DNA of 64,000 nucleotides from an uncultured Verrucomicrobiota bacterium. GTDB lineage: Bacteria > Verrucomicrobiota > Kiritimatiellia > Kiritimatiellales > Tichowtungiaceae. The stretch is taken from contig CAIKWE010000044.1 in assembly GCA_903831085.1 (NCBI GenBank), positions 89,138 to 153,137 of the forward strand, given 5' to 3'. Below, one piece after another: positions 9,185 to 20,189 of this stretch; the stretch's first letter is position 1, and every line of letters starts with the position of its first letter. Position numbers and translations under genes: made by a program. Under the pieces are notes generated by a model. That model had not been told where the DNA came from, did not search any database, and saw only the letters and a list, made by a program, of their open reading frames with translations.

Positions 9185-10429
9185 ATGAATCGGCTTTTGT
9201 TCAAAAAACGATTTCTGGCGGTTGCTGGACTGTGTCTGTTGTCTATAATTCAGGCTTCGCGGGCGGAAGAGGTCAATCTTCCCACGGCGTACGGACTGGC
9301 GCTGGCGAAAAGCGAGTCGCTTCAAATCAGTGTGGCGGAATGGCGCGCGGCGGAAGACCGTTACCGTCAGGCGCAAGGAGCCATGTGGCCGGAAATCAGC
9401 GCCAAAGGGGAATCTAAATGGCTTCCTAAACACAAAGACGATGCCCGTCAGGCGGGTGTCGGCGCAACCTGGACGGTGTTCGACGGTTTCCGGAACGCCC
9501 GCGCGGCCGACGCCAGACAGGCGGAAGGGCTTGCCCGTTCCCACGATGTAGAACAGGCGCGCCTGCTGCTCTACGAGGATGTCGCGGATGTTTTTTATCA
9601 GATCCGGTCGTTTCAGGATCAGCGGGCGGCAGTTCAGGAAGAGCTCAAAGCTCTGGAAACCCGAACCGGAGAGTTGGAACGCAGGATAAAACTCGGGCGA
9701 TCAAAGCCGTCCGACCTGTTGACGACGTTAAGCCAGATGGCGGAAGCGCGGCTAACGATTGAGCAGCTCAACCAGTTCTATGCTGCATCGCTGGAGCTGT
9801 TGGCGTTCATGACAGGACAGCCCGCACCCAGCCTCCAGGTGGTTGACCAGACACCGCTACCCGCAATCGGTGATGTGGATAAGTATCTTATGGCCGCAAC
9901 AGACCGGGCAGACATTAAGGCGGGCAAAGCCGGCGTGGAAGCCTCGCGATTCGATATGGAAGCGACCAAGTCGGATCGCGCACCCAAGGTGACGTTAGAT
10001 GCAAACAGATATCTTTACCGCGACCCGCGATCCCAGGACGAGTGGGATATTGTTCTGAGTCTGGAAATCCCTCTGTTCGACCACAGCAGGCGTGTGGCGC
10101 GGATTGCTGAGGCCGGACAGCAGCTCAGGATCAGTGAACTGCGGCTGGCGGAATTGCAGCGGTCTTCGGAGCGCGATGTCCGGCAGGCCTACCAGTCCCT
10201 GTTCTACGAACTGAAGCAGTGGTCTGAATTGCAGGCGGCGATCGGAGTCTCGGCCGATACGCTGGCGCTTCTCCAAAAAGACTATGAGCTGGGTCGTGTA
10301 AACAACCTCGATGTTCTTTCGGAATCAGTTCAGTACTGGAGCTTGCGCCGCCGTGAGGCGGCCCTGGCGAATCAACTGCGCGCCAGCATGATCCATCTCC
10401 ATGTGGCCGCCGGAAAGGTTTCGCCATGA
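9185..10429 (+). CDS. TolC-family outer membrane efflux protein
   Basis: Signal peptide and OEP-type repeats; directly upstream of and overlapping an RND pump. Confidence 0.85.
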   Translation: MNRLLFKKRFLAVAGLCLLSIIQASRAEEVNLPTAYGLALAKSESLQISVAEWRAAEDRYRQAQGAMWPEISAKGESKWLPKHKDDARQAGVGATWTVFDGFRNARAADARQAEGLARSHDVEQARLLLYEDVADVFYQIRSFQDQRAAVQEELKALETRTGELERRIKLGRSKPSDLLTTLSQMAEARLTIEQLNQFYAASLELLAFMTGQPAPSLQVVDQTPLPAIGDVDKYLMAATDRADIKAGKAGVEASRFDMEATKSDRAPKVTLDANRYLYRDPRSQDEWDIVLSLEIPLFDHSRRVARIAEAGQQLRISELRLAELQRSSERDVRQAYQSLFYELKQWSELQAAIGVSADTLALLQKDYELGRVNNLDVLSESVQYWSLRRREAALANQLRASMIHLHVAAGKVSP

Positions 10430-13400
10430 CCCTGTCGGACTTTTCCATCCGGCGTCCGGTCTTTGCCTGGATGCTCATGTTCGGGCTGATTGTCTTCGGT
10501 GCCATCAGTGTGGGCCGGATGGGGATCAGCCAGATGCCCGACATTGATTTTCCCGTGCTCGGAGTCCGCGTTTCCTGGGAAGGCGCCGCCCCCGAGATCA
10601 TGGAGGCCGAGCTGGTTGATCAAATTGAACAGCTCGTTATTTCTGTGGACGGACTGAAGGAGATTCGCTCGAGTATCCGGCAGGGATCGGCCTCCATCGA
10701 ACTGGAATTCGAACTCAGCCGCGACATTGATGCCGCCCTGCAGGAAGTCCAGGGGGCGCTGGCCGATCTTCGCCTGCCGCTGAATGTTAATCCTCCGACG
10801 GTCCAGAAGAATACGACCGAGGGGGAAGATATTCTCCGCATCGGGGTGTCCGGTACGCAATCGCCGCGCGAACTGATGGATTACGTCGAAACATTCCTGA
10901 CGGATCAGATTCAGGTCATTCCAGGTGTGGGCGAAGTCTCTCTTTACGGATACGGCCAGCGCAACCTGCGCCTCTGGGTGGACACGAAGAAACTCCAGGA
11001 ATACGAGCTGACCATTCTCGATCTCCAGCAGGCCGTTGAACAGGAACACACCGAACTGGCGGCCGGGTATATTGAAAACCCGGAAACCGAGATGAATCTC
11101 CGGGTTATGGGAGAAGGGCTTACCGTTGAGCAGGTCGCCAATATTCCCATTACGCACCGGGGCGGACAACCGATCCAGGATGCCGTCATTCTCCTAAAGG
11201 ACGTCTCCAGAGTGGAAGACGGGTTGAGCGACATCCGCCGCCTCGTGCGGGTTTCCGGCGAGCCGGGGGTGGCTATTGGAATCACCAAGCAGCGCGGTGC
11301 CAATGAAGTGGAAGTCGGACATCTGATCAGGGCGAAAATGGAAGAACTTCAACAGTCATTACCGGCTGGCATGAAGCTTCAGATCAATACAGACCTCACC
11401 CGGCCCGTGGAACAGGCCGTGAAAGCCACGGAACACGAACTGATGACCGCCGCCATTCTGACGGCTCTGATCTGTTTCCTGTTTCTCGGAACCTGGAGTT
11501 CGGGCTTCAACATTATTCTTTCCATTCCGACATCCATTATCGGCACGTTCACTATTCTCTATTTTTCGGGATTCACGCTCAACACGTTCACGCTGCTCGG
11601 TCTGGCGCTGGCCATCGGGATTGTCGTGGACGATTCGATCATGGTGCTGGAGAATATCGTCCGGCATTTCGAGATGGGGAAAGACAAGGTCAAAGCCGCC
11701 GAGGACGGATCCCGCGAAATTATCTTCGCGGCTGTCGCCACGACGGCCGCCGTCGTTGCGATCTTCCTGCCGGTGGCGTTCATGTCCGGTGTGATCGGCC
11801 GGTTCTTCTTCCAATTCGGCTTAACCATGACGGCGGCAGTGCTGTTGTCGCTGCTGGAAGCGGTCACGCTCACGCCCATGCGGCTTTCGATGATGATGTC
11901 ACGACGTGAGAACATCGGTCGGCTGGAGCGCTGTGCCGGCGCTGTGTTCAACCTGTTGAACCGCGCCTACGGCAAACTCCTCCCTGTTGTTTTGAGATGG
12001 CGCTGGTTCGTGCTGGTCGGCGCGGTTGCCGTCTTTGTTTCTTCCCTGTGGCTCGGGAAGAGCCTCCGTCGCGAATTCGTTCCGGCACAGGATCAGTCTT
12101 ACATATCCGTCAGCCTCCGGGCGCCCGTCGGATCATCTCTCGCATTGACCGATTCTCGAGTGCGGCAGGTGGAGGCGTACTTAAAAAACCGTCCCGAAAT
12201 TCTGCGTTCTTATACCTTGATCGGCAGCAGAGGCAGCGGCGGCGGACCGAACGAAGCATCGATGGGAGTCACGCTGGTGGAAAAAAATCAGCGCAATAAA
12301 ACCCAGGCCGAGCTGATGACCGAATTCCGGAAAGATCTAAAAAGTGTCAAAGGCCTGCGCATTTCATTTCAGGATAATTCGGCGCGCGGCCTCACGGCAC
12401 GGCGCAGTCAGCCGGTTGAGTTCAACGTTACCGGCCCCGACTACGTCGTACTTGAATCCTCCGTCCGGAAAATCATGGATGAGCTTGATCAAACCGGTCT
12501 AGTTGCCGACCTGGACAATAATTACCGTACCGGTATGCCCGAAGTCAGGATCTTTCCAGACCGGCAGGCCGCCGCCGCGCGAGGTGTCACAATGGAGGCT
12601 ATCGGCCGGACAGTAAACGCGGCGATGGGCGGCATTCGTCAGGGAAAATTCACCCGGGACGGACGCCGATATGATGTCCGGCTGCGGCTGACGCCCGAAG
12701 ACCGGCTGAGCGCGGAAGACGTAAAAACATTGATGGTTCGCAACTCATACGGGGAACTCATCCCGCTGGGAGACATGGTGCGCATAGAGAGCACGACGAC
12801 ACTGCAGAGCATCACTCGTATTAACCGCCAGCGTGCCATCTCGGTGACCGCCAATCTGGCGCCCGGCGCTTCACAGGCCACGGCGCTGGAGCAGGCGGCG
12901 AAAATTTCAAAAGAAATTCTGCCGCCCGGCTACACCTTCCATCTGGAGGGCGGCTCCAAAACCTTCAGCGAATCGGGCAGCGGGCTGTGGATTGCTTTTA
13001 TTCTGGGTATTCTGGTTGCCTACATGGTTCTGGCCTCGCAGTTCAACAGCTTCATCCATCCTTTCACAGTTCTGCTGGCTCTGCCGTTCAGCATCACCGG
13101 CGCGCTGGTGACGCTGTGGGCCACCAACCAGTCGCTGAACCTTTACAGCGCCATCGGGATCATCCTTTTGATGGGCGTGGTTAAGAAGAATTCGATTCTG
13201 CTGGTCGAGTTCATGAACCGGAAGCGTGCCGAGGGGATGCCGCTGAAAGAAGCCATCATAACCGCCGCCCCGATCCGGCTGAGACCGATCCTGATGACAT
13301 CCGCCGCGACGATTGCCGCGGCGGTTCCCATCGCGCTGGGCATCGGAGTCGGATCGGAAACCCGCCAACCCATGGCGCTGGCCATCATCGGCGGCGTTTT

Positions 13401-13488
13401 CGTTTCCACTTTGTTCACTCTGCTCGTCGTTCCCTGCGCCTACTACCTCATGGCCCGGTTCGAGCGCGGCAGTCATGTGAAATCTTAA
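10426..13488 (+). CDS. RND efflux transporter permease (HAE1/AcrB family)
   Basis: SIRRPVFAWMLM start, GIVVDDSIMVLEN, GVVKKNSILLVEFMNRKR, 1020 aa. Confidence 0.93.
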   Translation: MTLSDFSIRRPVFAWMLMFGLIVFGAISVGRMGISQMPDIDFPVLGVRVSWEGAAPEIMEAELVDQIEQLVISVDGLKEIRSSIRQGSASIELEFELSRDIDAALQEVQGALADLRLPLNVNPPTVQKNTTEGEDILRIGVSGTQSPRELMDYVETFLTDQIQVIPGVGEVSLYGYGQRNLRLWVDTKKLQEYELTILDLQQAVEQEHTELAAGYIENPETEMNLRVMGEGLTVEQVANIPITHRGGQPIQDAVILLKDVSRVEDGLSDIRRLVRVSGEPGVAIGITKQRGANEVEVGHLIRAKMEELQQSLPAGMKLQINTDLTRPVEQAVKATEHELMTAAILTALICFLFLGTWSSGFNIILSIPTSIIGTFTILYFSGFTLNTFTLLGLALAIGIVVDDSIMVLENIVRHFEMGKDKVKAAEDGSREIIFAAVATTAAVVAIFLPVAFMSGVIGRFFFQFGLTMTAAVLLSLLEAVTLTPMRLSMMMSRRENIGRLERCAGAVFNLLNRAYGKLLPVVLRWRWFVLVGAVAVFVSSLWLGKSLRREFVPAQDQSYISVSLRAPVGSSLALTDSRVRQVEAYLKNRPEILRSYTLIGSRGSGGGPNEASMGVTLVEKNQRNKTQAELMTEFRKDLKSVKGLRISFQDNSARGLTARRSQPVEFNVTGPDYVVLESSVRKIMDELDQTGLVADLDNNYRTGMPEVRIFPDRQAAAARGVTMEAIGRTVNAAMGGIRQGKFTRDGRRYDVRLRLTPEDRLSAEDVKTLMVRNSYGELIPLGDMVRIESTTTLQSITRINRQRAISVTANLAPGASQATALEQAAKISKEILPPGYTFHLEGGSKTFSESGSGLWIAFILGILVAYMVLASQFNSFIHPFTVLLALPFSITGALVTLWATNQSLNLYSAIGIILLMGVVKKNSILLVEFMNRKRAEGMPLKEAIITAAPIRLRPILMTSAATIAAAVPIALGIGVGSETRQPMALAIIGGVFVSTLFTLLVVPCAYYLMARFERGSHVKS

Positions 13489-13588
13489 AACCGATCGGAC
13501 TTGTTTTATTCATCGGGAGCTTGCAGGGAGCGGTCTATTCACTAGAATCGGGGCACTCGTTTTCTTACCAACCCGACTGGAGTGGACT

Positions 13589-14212
13589 ATGGCCGCAGAA
13601 TTGCAACCGTTACTCGAACAGATTCGCAAGGAAGGCGTTGAAAAGGCCGAAGCGCAGGCCGCCGAAATTCTTGCTCAAGCCAAAGCCAAGGCGGCGCAGA
13701 CCGTTCGCGAGGCTGAAGCCAAAGCCAAAGAACTCGTTGTGAAGGCGCAGGCTGATGCGGTGGTTTACACCGAACGCAGCACCGCCACTCTCGAACAGGC
13801 CGCCCGCGACCTGCTGATTACCGTCGGGCAGGGCATCGAGAATATTATCGCCGACATCGTCGCCGAATCCGTTGATTCCGTGCTGAAGATTGAGGTGCTC
13901 GAACAGATGATGATCAAAATGGCGCAGTCCTGCGCCGAGCGTCATGGCGAAACCCGCATCGAACTGCTGATCAGCAAACAGGATCAGGCCGATATGGTTA
14001 AATTTTTCGCCGGCAAGTACCGCGAGAAAATGGTGCAAGGCATCGAACTTCACGTGGACAACGAAATCCTCAAAGGCTTCCGCGTCAGCTTCGCCGACGA
14101 CCATGTCTATCTCGACTTCACGAACGAAGCCATCGCCGGTGCGCTGACCGCTTTCCTGCGACCCAAACTGGCCGAAATCGTCAGTCGCGTGGCGAAGGAA
14201 CCTGCGAAGTAA
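13589..14212 (+). CDS. atpE: V-type ATP synthase subunit E
   Basis: Ala/Glu/Lys-rich N-terminal helix and C-terminal E-subunit domain; first gene of the V-ATPase operon. Confidence 0.8.
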   Translation: MAAELQPLLEQIRKEGVEKAEAQAAEILAQAKAKAAQTVREAEAKAKELVVKAQADAVVYTERSTATLEQAARDLLITVGQGIENIIADIVAESVDSVLKIEVLEQMMIKMAQSCAERHGETRIELLISKQDQADMVKFFAGKYREKMVQGIELHVDNEILKGFRVSFADDHVYLDFTNEAIAGALTAFLRPKLAEIVSRVAKEPAK

Positions 14213-14222
14213 GCGGTAATTA

Positions 14223-14744
14223 ATGAACCACTGGTATCTAGTTGCCTCGCTTCCGTATCTGCGCTTCGGCGAAAAACCGCTGGTGAATCGCGCGGCGTTT
14301 TTAGCGGCTTGTACGGACTGGCTGGCAGAAGAAGATGTTGCGGTGCTTCGGGCGGTGTTCGACAACCGATGTTCACCGGACAGCGAAGTTGCGCGGCGCT
14401 GGTGGAACAGCGAGGTCGAGTTGCGTAATGCAGTGGTGCGGGTGCGCTCTAAAAATCGCAACACCGATGCCGCCCGGTTTATCCAGCCGTACGAAGGTTT
14501 CAGTCTGTCGATTGAGGAAATGGTGACAGATGCTCTTTCCCGTGCCAATCCGTTGGAGCAGGAAGCGGAACTGGATCGCGCCCGCTGGGCGCAGGCCGAT
14601 GACTTGGCGCTGACCGCTCCGTTCGGCTTCGCCGGAGTTTTTGCTTTTGCACTCAAACTGCGCATTGCGGAACGCTGGGCCGGTCTGGATGACACGGTCG
14701 GCCAGAGCAGAGTGGAAGAATTTATTGAACAGGCAACCGCTTAA
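14223..14744 (+). CDS. DUF2764-like V-ATPase operon protein
   Basis: MNHWYLVASLPYLRFGEKP; sits between subunits E and A as in chlamydial/spirochaetal operons. Confidence 0.7.
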   Translation: MNHWYLVASLPYLRFGEKPLVNRAAFLAACTDWLAEEDVAVLRAVFDNRCSPDSEVARRWWNSEVELRNAVVRVRSKNRNTDAARFIQPYEGFSLSIEEMVTDALSRANPLEQEAELDRARWAQADDLALTAPFGFAGVFAFALKLRIAERWAGLDDTVGQSRVEEFIEQATA

Positions 14745-14759
14745 AACAGGAACAGAATC

Positions 14760-16487
14760 ATGAATCTTGGAAAAATTGTCGGTGTAAACGGAAACCTGCT
14801 GACGGTGGAGTTTGAAAAACCCGTCATTCAGAACGAAACGGGTTTTGCGCGGCTCGGAGATATTCACTTGAAATCTGAGGTGATCCGTATCCGCAACCGC
14901 CACGCCGAACTGCAGGTGTTTGAATCCACCACTGGCCTCAAAGTGGGCGACCAAGTGGAGTTTACCGGAGCGCTGCTCTCGGTTGAACTCGGCCCGGGTC
15001 TGCTGACACAGATTTTTGACGGCTTGCAGAATCCGCTGCCCGCGCTGGCTGAACAGTGCGGCTTTTTTCTGCAGCGCGGAAAATATCTGCAGGCGCTTCC
15101 GCGCGACAAAAAATGGAAATTCACGCCGTCGGTAAAGATTGGTGATACCGTGCTGGCGGGTTCTGCTATCGGAACCGTTCCGGAAGGAATTTTTGACCAC
15201 CGGATCATGGTGCCATTCCGTATTCACGGGCGGTTGACCGTTAAAGAGATTTCTCCTGCCGGTGAATACACCGTCGAAAACACGGTTGCAAAAGTTGCCG
15301 ATGAAAAAGGCCGCGAGTACGACGTGAAGCTGATGCAGCTCTGGCCGGTCAAAGTTCCGATCAAATGCTACGCCGAGCGGTTGCGTCCGACCGAACCGCT
15401 CATCACCAAAGTGCGCATCGTGGACACCTTCTTTCCGGTGGCGCGCGGCGGAACCTATTGCATTCCCGGTCCGTTTGGTGCCGGCAAAACCGTTTTGCAA
15501 CAGATCACCAGCCGCCACGCCGACGTCGATATCGTGATCATCGCCGCCTGTGGCGAACGCGCCGGCGAGGTGGTCGAAACCCTGCGCGAATTTCCTGAAC
15601 TGACTGACCCGCGCACCGGCAAGAGCCTGATGGAGCGCACGCTCATTATCTGTAACACCAGTTCGATGCCGGTGGCCGCGCGCGAAGCGTCGGTGTACAC
15701 CGCCGTGACGATTGCGGAATATTACCGCCAGATGGGACTCAATGTTCTGCTGCTTGCTGACTCGACTTCCCGCTGGGCGCAGGCGCTGCGCGAAATGTCG
15801 GGCCGTCTCGAAGAAATTCCCGGCGAAGAAGCGTTTCCCGCCTATCTCGAATCGGTGATCGCCGCTTTCTACGAACGCGGCGGTGTGGTGCGTCTGCACG
15901 ACGGTTCGACCGGCTCGGTGACGGTCGGCGGAACGGTTTCGCCTGCGGGCGGTAACTTTGAGGAGCCGGTCACGCAATCCACGCTTAAAGTAGTTGGCGC
16001 GTTCCATGGTCTGTCACGCGCCCGTTCCGATGCCCGCCGCTATCCGGCCATCGACCCGCTCGACAGCTGGAGCAAATATCCGAGCGTGGTGGATGCCGAG
16101 GATCTGAAACTCGCACGCCGTTTCCTGCGCGAAGGCAGTGAAGTGAACCAGATGATGAAGGTGGTCGGTGAAGAAGGCACCTCGATTGAAGATTTTATCG
16201 TTTACCTGAAAGGCGAATACCTCGATGCGGTTTATCTGCAGCAGAATGCTTTCAGCGAAGTGGATGCCGCCACATCAGCCGAGCGCCAGCAGTATGTTTT
16301 CGGTGCGATCGCCAAGACTCTGCGCACGAAACTGAAGTTCGAGAACAAAGATGCCGCGCGGACGTTCTTCCATAAACTGACCCAGGCGACGCGCGACTGG
16401 AATAACGCCGCTTTCGAGAGCGAAGAATTTAAGAAACAGCAGGAGCGGATCAACGCGCTGCTCGCGGAGGTTACAGATTATGCATAA
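14760..16487 (+). CDS. atpA: V-type ATP synthase subunit A
   Basis: P-loop [40 protein letters not shown]. Confidence 0.96.
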   Translation: MNLGKIVGVNGNLLTVEFEKPVIQNETGFARLGDIHLKSEVIRIRNRHAELQVFESTTGLKVGDQVEFTGALLSVELGPGLLTQIFDGLQNPLPALAEQCGFFLQRGKYLQALPRDKKWKFTPSVKIGDTVLAGSAIGTVPEGIFDHRIMVPFRIHGRLTVKEISPAGEYTVENTVAKVADEKGREYDVKLMQLWPVKVPIKCYAERLRPTEPLITKVRIVDTFFPVARGGTYCIPGPFGAGKTVLQQITSRHADVDIVIIAACGERAGEVVETLREFPELTDPRTGKSLMERTLIICNTSSMPVAAREASVYTAVTIAEYYRQMGLNVLLLADSTSRWAQALREMSGRLEEIPGEEAFPAYLESVIAAFYERGGVVRLHDGSTGSVTVGGTVSPAGGNFEEPVTQSTLKVVGAFHGLSRARSDARRYPAIDPLDSWSKYPSVVDAEDLKLARRFLREGSEVNQMMKVVGEEGTSIEDFIVYLKGEYLDAVYLQQNAFSEVDAATSAERQQYVFGAIAKTLRTKLKFENKDAARTFFHKLTQATRDWNNAAFESEEFKKQQERINALLAEVTDYA

Positions 16488-17775
16488 GGTTTATCACCGC
16501 ATCGAACAGATCGCCGGCAACGTCATCGTGGTCAGCGCCGACGGCATCAGCTACAACGAGCTGGCGCAGGTGACATCGGATATGGGCACCTCGCTCGCCC
16601 AGGTTATCCGCCTCGAAGGCGGGCGTGTCTACCTCCAGGTCTTTGCCGGCGGACGCGGCATCTCGACCGATTCACAGGTGCGCTTCCTCGGCCGCAACAT
16701 GCAGGTTTCCTTCTCTGACAACCTGATGGGCCGCGTTTTCAACGGTAGCGGCGTTCCGCGCGACCGCGGTCCGGTTATCAGTGAGAACATGATTGAGATC
16801 GGCGGGCCGTCGGTCAATCCGGCTAAGCGCATTATTCCGCGCAACATGGTGCGCACCGGGATTCCGATGATCGATGTGTTTAATACGCTGGTCGAATCGC
16901 AGAAGCTTCCGGTTTTCTCGGTTGCGGGCGAACCGTACAACGAACTGCTGGCGCGCATCGCACTGCAGGCTGAAGTGGATATCATCATTCTCGGCGGCAT
17001 GGGGCTCAAGCACGACGACTATCTGTACTTCCGCGACTACCTCGAAGAAAACGGCGCGCTGTCGCGTTCGATTCTTTTTGTGCACACCGCCGCCGACCCG
17101 ACGGTGGAATGTCTGCTGGTTCCGGATATTGCGCTGGCCGTCGCCGAGCAGTTCGCGCTGAAAGACAAGCGCGTGTTGGTGCTGCTGACCGATATGACTA
17201 ACTTCGCCGACGCGATGAAGGAAGTCGCCATTACGATGGAGCAGATTCCGTCCAACCGCGGTTATCCCGGCGACCTCTACAGTCAGTTGGCCTCGCGTTA
17301 CGAAAAGGCCGTGGACTTTGAAGGTGCGGGCTCCATCACGATTCTGGCGGTGACGACGATGCCCGGCGATGACGTGACGCATCCGGTGCCGGACAATACC
17401 GGCTACATCACCGAAGGGCAGTTTTATCTCAAGAACGGCCGCATTGAGCCGTTCGGTTCGCTCAGCCGCCTGAAACAGCAGGTGAATGGTAAAACGCGCG
17501 CCGACCACCGCACGATCATGGACACCATGATTCAGCTCTACGCTTCGTATAAGGAAACACTCGAGAAACAGTCGATGGGTTTCCGTATGAGCGGTTGGGA
17601 CAGCAAGCTCTTGAAATACGGCGAACGGTTTGAAAAGGAAATGATGGCGCTCTCCGTGAACATTCCGCTTGAAGGCGCGCTCGATCTCGGCTGGCAGATT
17701 CTGGCTGACTGCTTCGAGCCGCAGGAAACCGGTATTTCTTCTAAACTCACGAGTGCGTTTTGGCCGAAGGGATAG
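16480..17775 (+). CDS. atpB: V-type ATP synthase subunit B
   Basis: Homology pattern [47 protein letters not shown]. Confidence 0.96.
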   Translation: MHKVYHRIEQIAGNVIVVSADGISYNELAQVTSDMGTSLAQVIRLEGGRVYLQVFAGGRGISTDSQVRFLGRNMQVSFSDNLMGRVFNGSGVPRDRGPVISENMIEIGGPSVNPAKRIIPRNMVRTGIPMIDVFNTLVESQKLPVFSVAGEPYNELLARIALQAEVDIIILGGMGLKHDDYLYFRDYLEENGALSRSILFVHTAADPTVECLLVPDIALAVAEQFALKDKRVLVLLTDMTNFADAMKEVAITMEQIPSNRGYPGDLYSQLASRYEKAVDFEGAGSITILAVTTMPGDDVTHPVPDNTGYITEGQFYLKNGRIEPFGSLSRLKQQVNGKTRADHRTIMDTMIQLYASYKETLEKQSMGFRMSGWDSKLLKYGERFEKEMMALSVNIPLEGALDLGWQILADCFEPQETGISSKLTSAFWPKG

Positions 17776-17805
17776 GACGGATTGGTCTGATCGGACAGAT
17801 CGAAA

Positions 17806-18411
17806 ATGGCAAAGATCAAATATACGAAGAACGAACTGAAGGCCCAGCGCGACGCGCTGACGCGCTTCCGGCGCTATTTGCCGACGCTGCTGCTCAAGAA
17901 GCAGCAGTTGCAGCTCGAACTGCGACTGCTTGAAGGGCAGATCGCCGCTAAGCGCAACGAAGAGGAAAAGGCGCGCACCGATCTTGCCGCGTGGGTGAAG
18001 CTTTTCTCCGAGCCGTTTGATTTCTCACCGTACATCAAAGTCGCCGAGATCAAACGCTCGAGCGGCAATATCGCGGGCGTCACCATTCCAATGTTTGAAA
18101 GCCTGCGTTTTGAGGAGGCTTTACCCGATCTGTTTGAAACCGCCGCGTGGGTCGACAGCGGGATTGATCTGCTCCGTCATCTCATCCGTCTGCGGATTGA
18201 GCGGCAGGTAATCGAAGAGCAGCACCGCCTGTTGTCCGATGAACTGCGCACAACGTCGCAGCGCGTCAATCTGTTTGAAAAGGTGAAGATTCCCGAGTGC
18301 CGCGAAAACATTCGCGTCATCCGTATTTTCATGGGCGACCAGCTGACCGCCGCCGTCGCCCGTTCCAAAATCGCCAAAAGCAAGAGCGTAGAAAAGGTTC
18401 GCTCCGCATGA
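17806..18411 (+). CDS. atpD: V-type ATP synthase subunit D
   Basis: Central-stalk coiled coil; position between subunits B and I. Confidence 0.85.
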   Translation: MAKIKYTKNELKAQRDALTRFRRYLPTLLLKKQQLQLELRLLEGQIAAKRNEEEKARTDLAAWVKLFSEPFDFSPYIKVAEIKRSSGNIAGVTIPMFESLRFEEALPDLFETAAWVDSGIDLLRHLIRLRIERQVIEEQHRLLSDELRTTSQRVNLFEKVKIPECRENIRVIRIFMGDQLTAAVARSKIAKSKSVEKVRSA

Positions 18412-20174
18412 TTGTGAAGATGAAAAAACTGACGCTGCTGTGCACGCGCTTCTCGCAGGAGAAGACGTTGGCGGCGTTGCGCGATCTCGGCGTGGTGCAT
18501 TTACAGCACGTTCAGCCGCCGGAGGGCGGCGATCTGGAAAAGGCGCACGACCATTTCGCCCACCTGCAGCGGGCGCTGGAAGTGCTGCCGAAGCATCCGC
18601 ACGCCGCGCCATCCGGAAAAACACCGGACGAAACGGTTGAGGCGGTTTGGAATTTGATTCACCGCAAACAGGCGCTGACCGAGCAGATTGAAACGCTCGA
18701 TATGGAAGTCCGCCGTTACGAACCGTTCGGCAGTTTTTCTCCAGAAGCGGTTCGCGAACTGGCGGCTAAAGGCATTAGTGTTAAACTGTACAAAGCGCCT
18801 GCGAAAGTGCGGCTGGAGATACCGGCCGACATTTCAATGGTTGAACTGAGCCGCACCCGTAACACAGTTTGTTTCGCGCTGATCGGGCGCGGTGGAATAA
18901 CGGTTGATGCCGAAGAGGTTGCTCTGCTGGCACGGTCGCTGGCGGAGATGCGCAAACAACTTGAAACACTTCGCGCGGAATCGGAACGGACGGATGCCGA
19001 ATTTCACAGCTATGCCGGCGATCACGACGCTGTCGCCGCGCTGGCCGAAGAGGCAATGGACAGCGTGCGTTATCTCGAAGCGCGAACCGGCATGGGTTCT
19101 GCCGAAGAGATTGTTTACCTGCGCGGCTTCTTCCCATGTGAAAGGGAATCCGCCGTCCGCCACGCGGCGGAGGCTGGCGGCTGGGCGGCGATGATTTACG
19201 ACATTGCCTCTGAAGATAATCCGCCGACCTTGCTGCGCAATCCGAAATGGGTCAGCCCGATTCAGGCGGTTTTCAAAATTATCGGCGTGACGCCCGGTTA
19301 CCATGAAGTGGATATCAGCGCGCTGTTCCTTATCTTCTTCAGCATCTTTTTTGCTATGCTGGTCGGCGATGCGGGATACGGGGCTCTTTTTATTCTTCTG
19401 ACGGCGTTCGGTAAACTCAAATTCCGCAAGGCTCCGCAGGAAGTGTTTAATCTGCTCCTGATCACCGGTGTCTGCACGGTTGTATGGGGCATACTGACCG
19501 GCTCATACTTCGGTCTATCCGATATTCCTGCTCCGCTTAGGCAGTTGCGGCTGGGCTGGCTGACCGGGCCGGGTGCGGACAAGAACCTCATGCTGCTCTG
19601 TTTTCTGCTGGGTACCGTGCATCTGACCATCGCTCATGTGTGGAATACGTTTCGAATGATTAACACCTGGCAGGCCTTGGCGCAGATCGGTTGGATCGGA
19701 TCGACCTGGACTATGTTTTTCGCCGCCCGTACGCTGGTGCTCAGCGCGCCGTTTCCTCTGGCCATGACTTGGGTGCTGGCCTTCAGCATCGTATTGATTG
19801 TGCTGTTCATGAATCCGGTGCAAAAAATCAAAAGTGAATGGTTTAACTACGTCATTCTTCCGCTGAATATCGTTAGCAACTTTGTGGATGTGGTTTCCTA
19901 TGTCCGTCTGTTTGCCGTCGGCGCGGCGTCTTTTGCTTTGGCGAATGCGTTTAATCAGATGGCGATGGACATTGGGTTCAGCAGTTTTCTGGGCGGGCTG
20001 GGCGCTTCGCTGATTCTTTTTATTGCGCATGCAGGAAATATTGCGTTGTCGGCGATGGGCGTCATGGTTCACGGCATCCGGTTGAACACGCTCGAATTCT
20101 CAGGGCATATCGGTGTGCAGTGGGCAGGCCGGAAATACAATCCGTTCCGAAAGATTTCAGAAATAAACGCATAA
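18408..20174 (+). CDS. atpI: V-type ATP synthase subunit I
   Basis: N-terminal soluble domain plus C-terminal TM region FLIFFSIFFAMLVGDAGYG; start MIVKMKKLTLL overlaps the atpD stop. Confidence 0.92.
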   Translation: MIVKMKKLTLLCTRFSQEKTLAALRDLGVVHLQHVQPPEGGDLEKAHDHFAHLQRALEVLPKHPHAAPSGKTPDETVEAVWNLIHRKQALTEQIETLDMEVRRYEPFGSFSPEAVRELAAKGISVKLYKAPAKVRLEIPADISMVELSRTRNTVCFALIGRGGITVDAEEVALLARSLAEMRKQLETLRAESERTDAEFHSYAGDHDAVAALAEEAMDSVRYLEARTGMGSAEEIVYLRGFFPCERESAVRHAAEAGGWAAMIYDIASEDNPPTLLRNPKWVSPIQAVFKIIGVTPGYHEVDISALFLIFFSIFFAMLVGDAGYGALFILLTAFGKLKFRKAPQEVFNLLLITGVCTVVWGILTGSYFGLSDIPAPLRQLRLGWLTGPGADKNLMLLCFLLGTVHLTIAHVWNTFRMINTWQALAQIGWIGSTWTMFFAARTLVLSAPFPLAMTWVLAFSIVLIVLFMNPVQKIKSEWFNYVILPLNIVSNFVDVVSYVRLFAVGAASFALANAFNQMAMDIGFSSFLGGLGASLILFIAHAGNIALSAMGVMVHGIRLNTLEFSGHIGVQWAGRKYNPFRKISEINA

Positions 20175-20189
20175 AAAGGAGGAAGTGAT

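Noticed and set aside
14373-16007. 544-aa minus-strand ORF opposite V-ATPase subunits A and DUF2764
   Set aside because: Antisense shadow of well-conserved genes; composition is His/Arg/Phe-rich with no motif.
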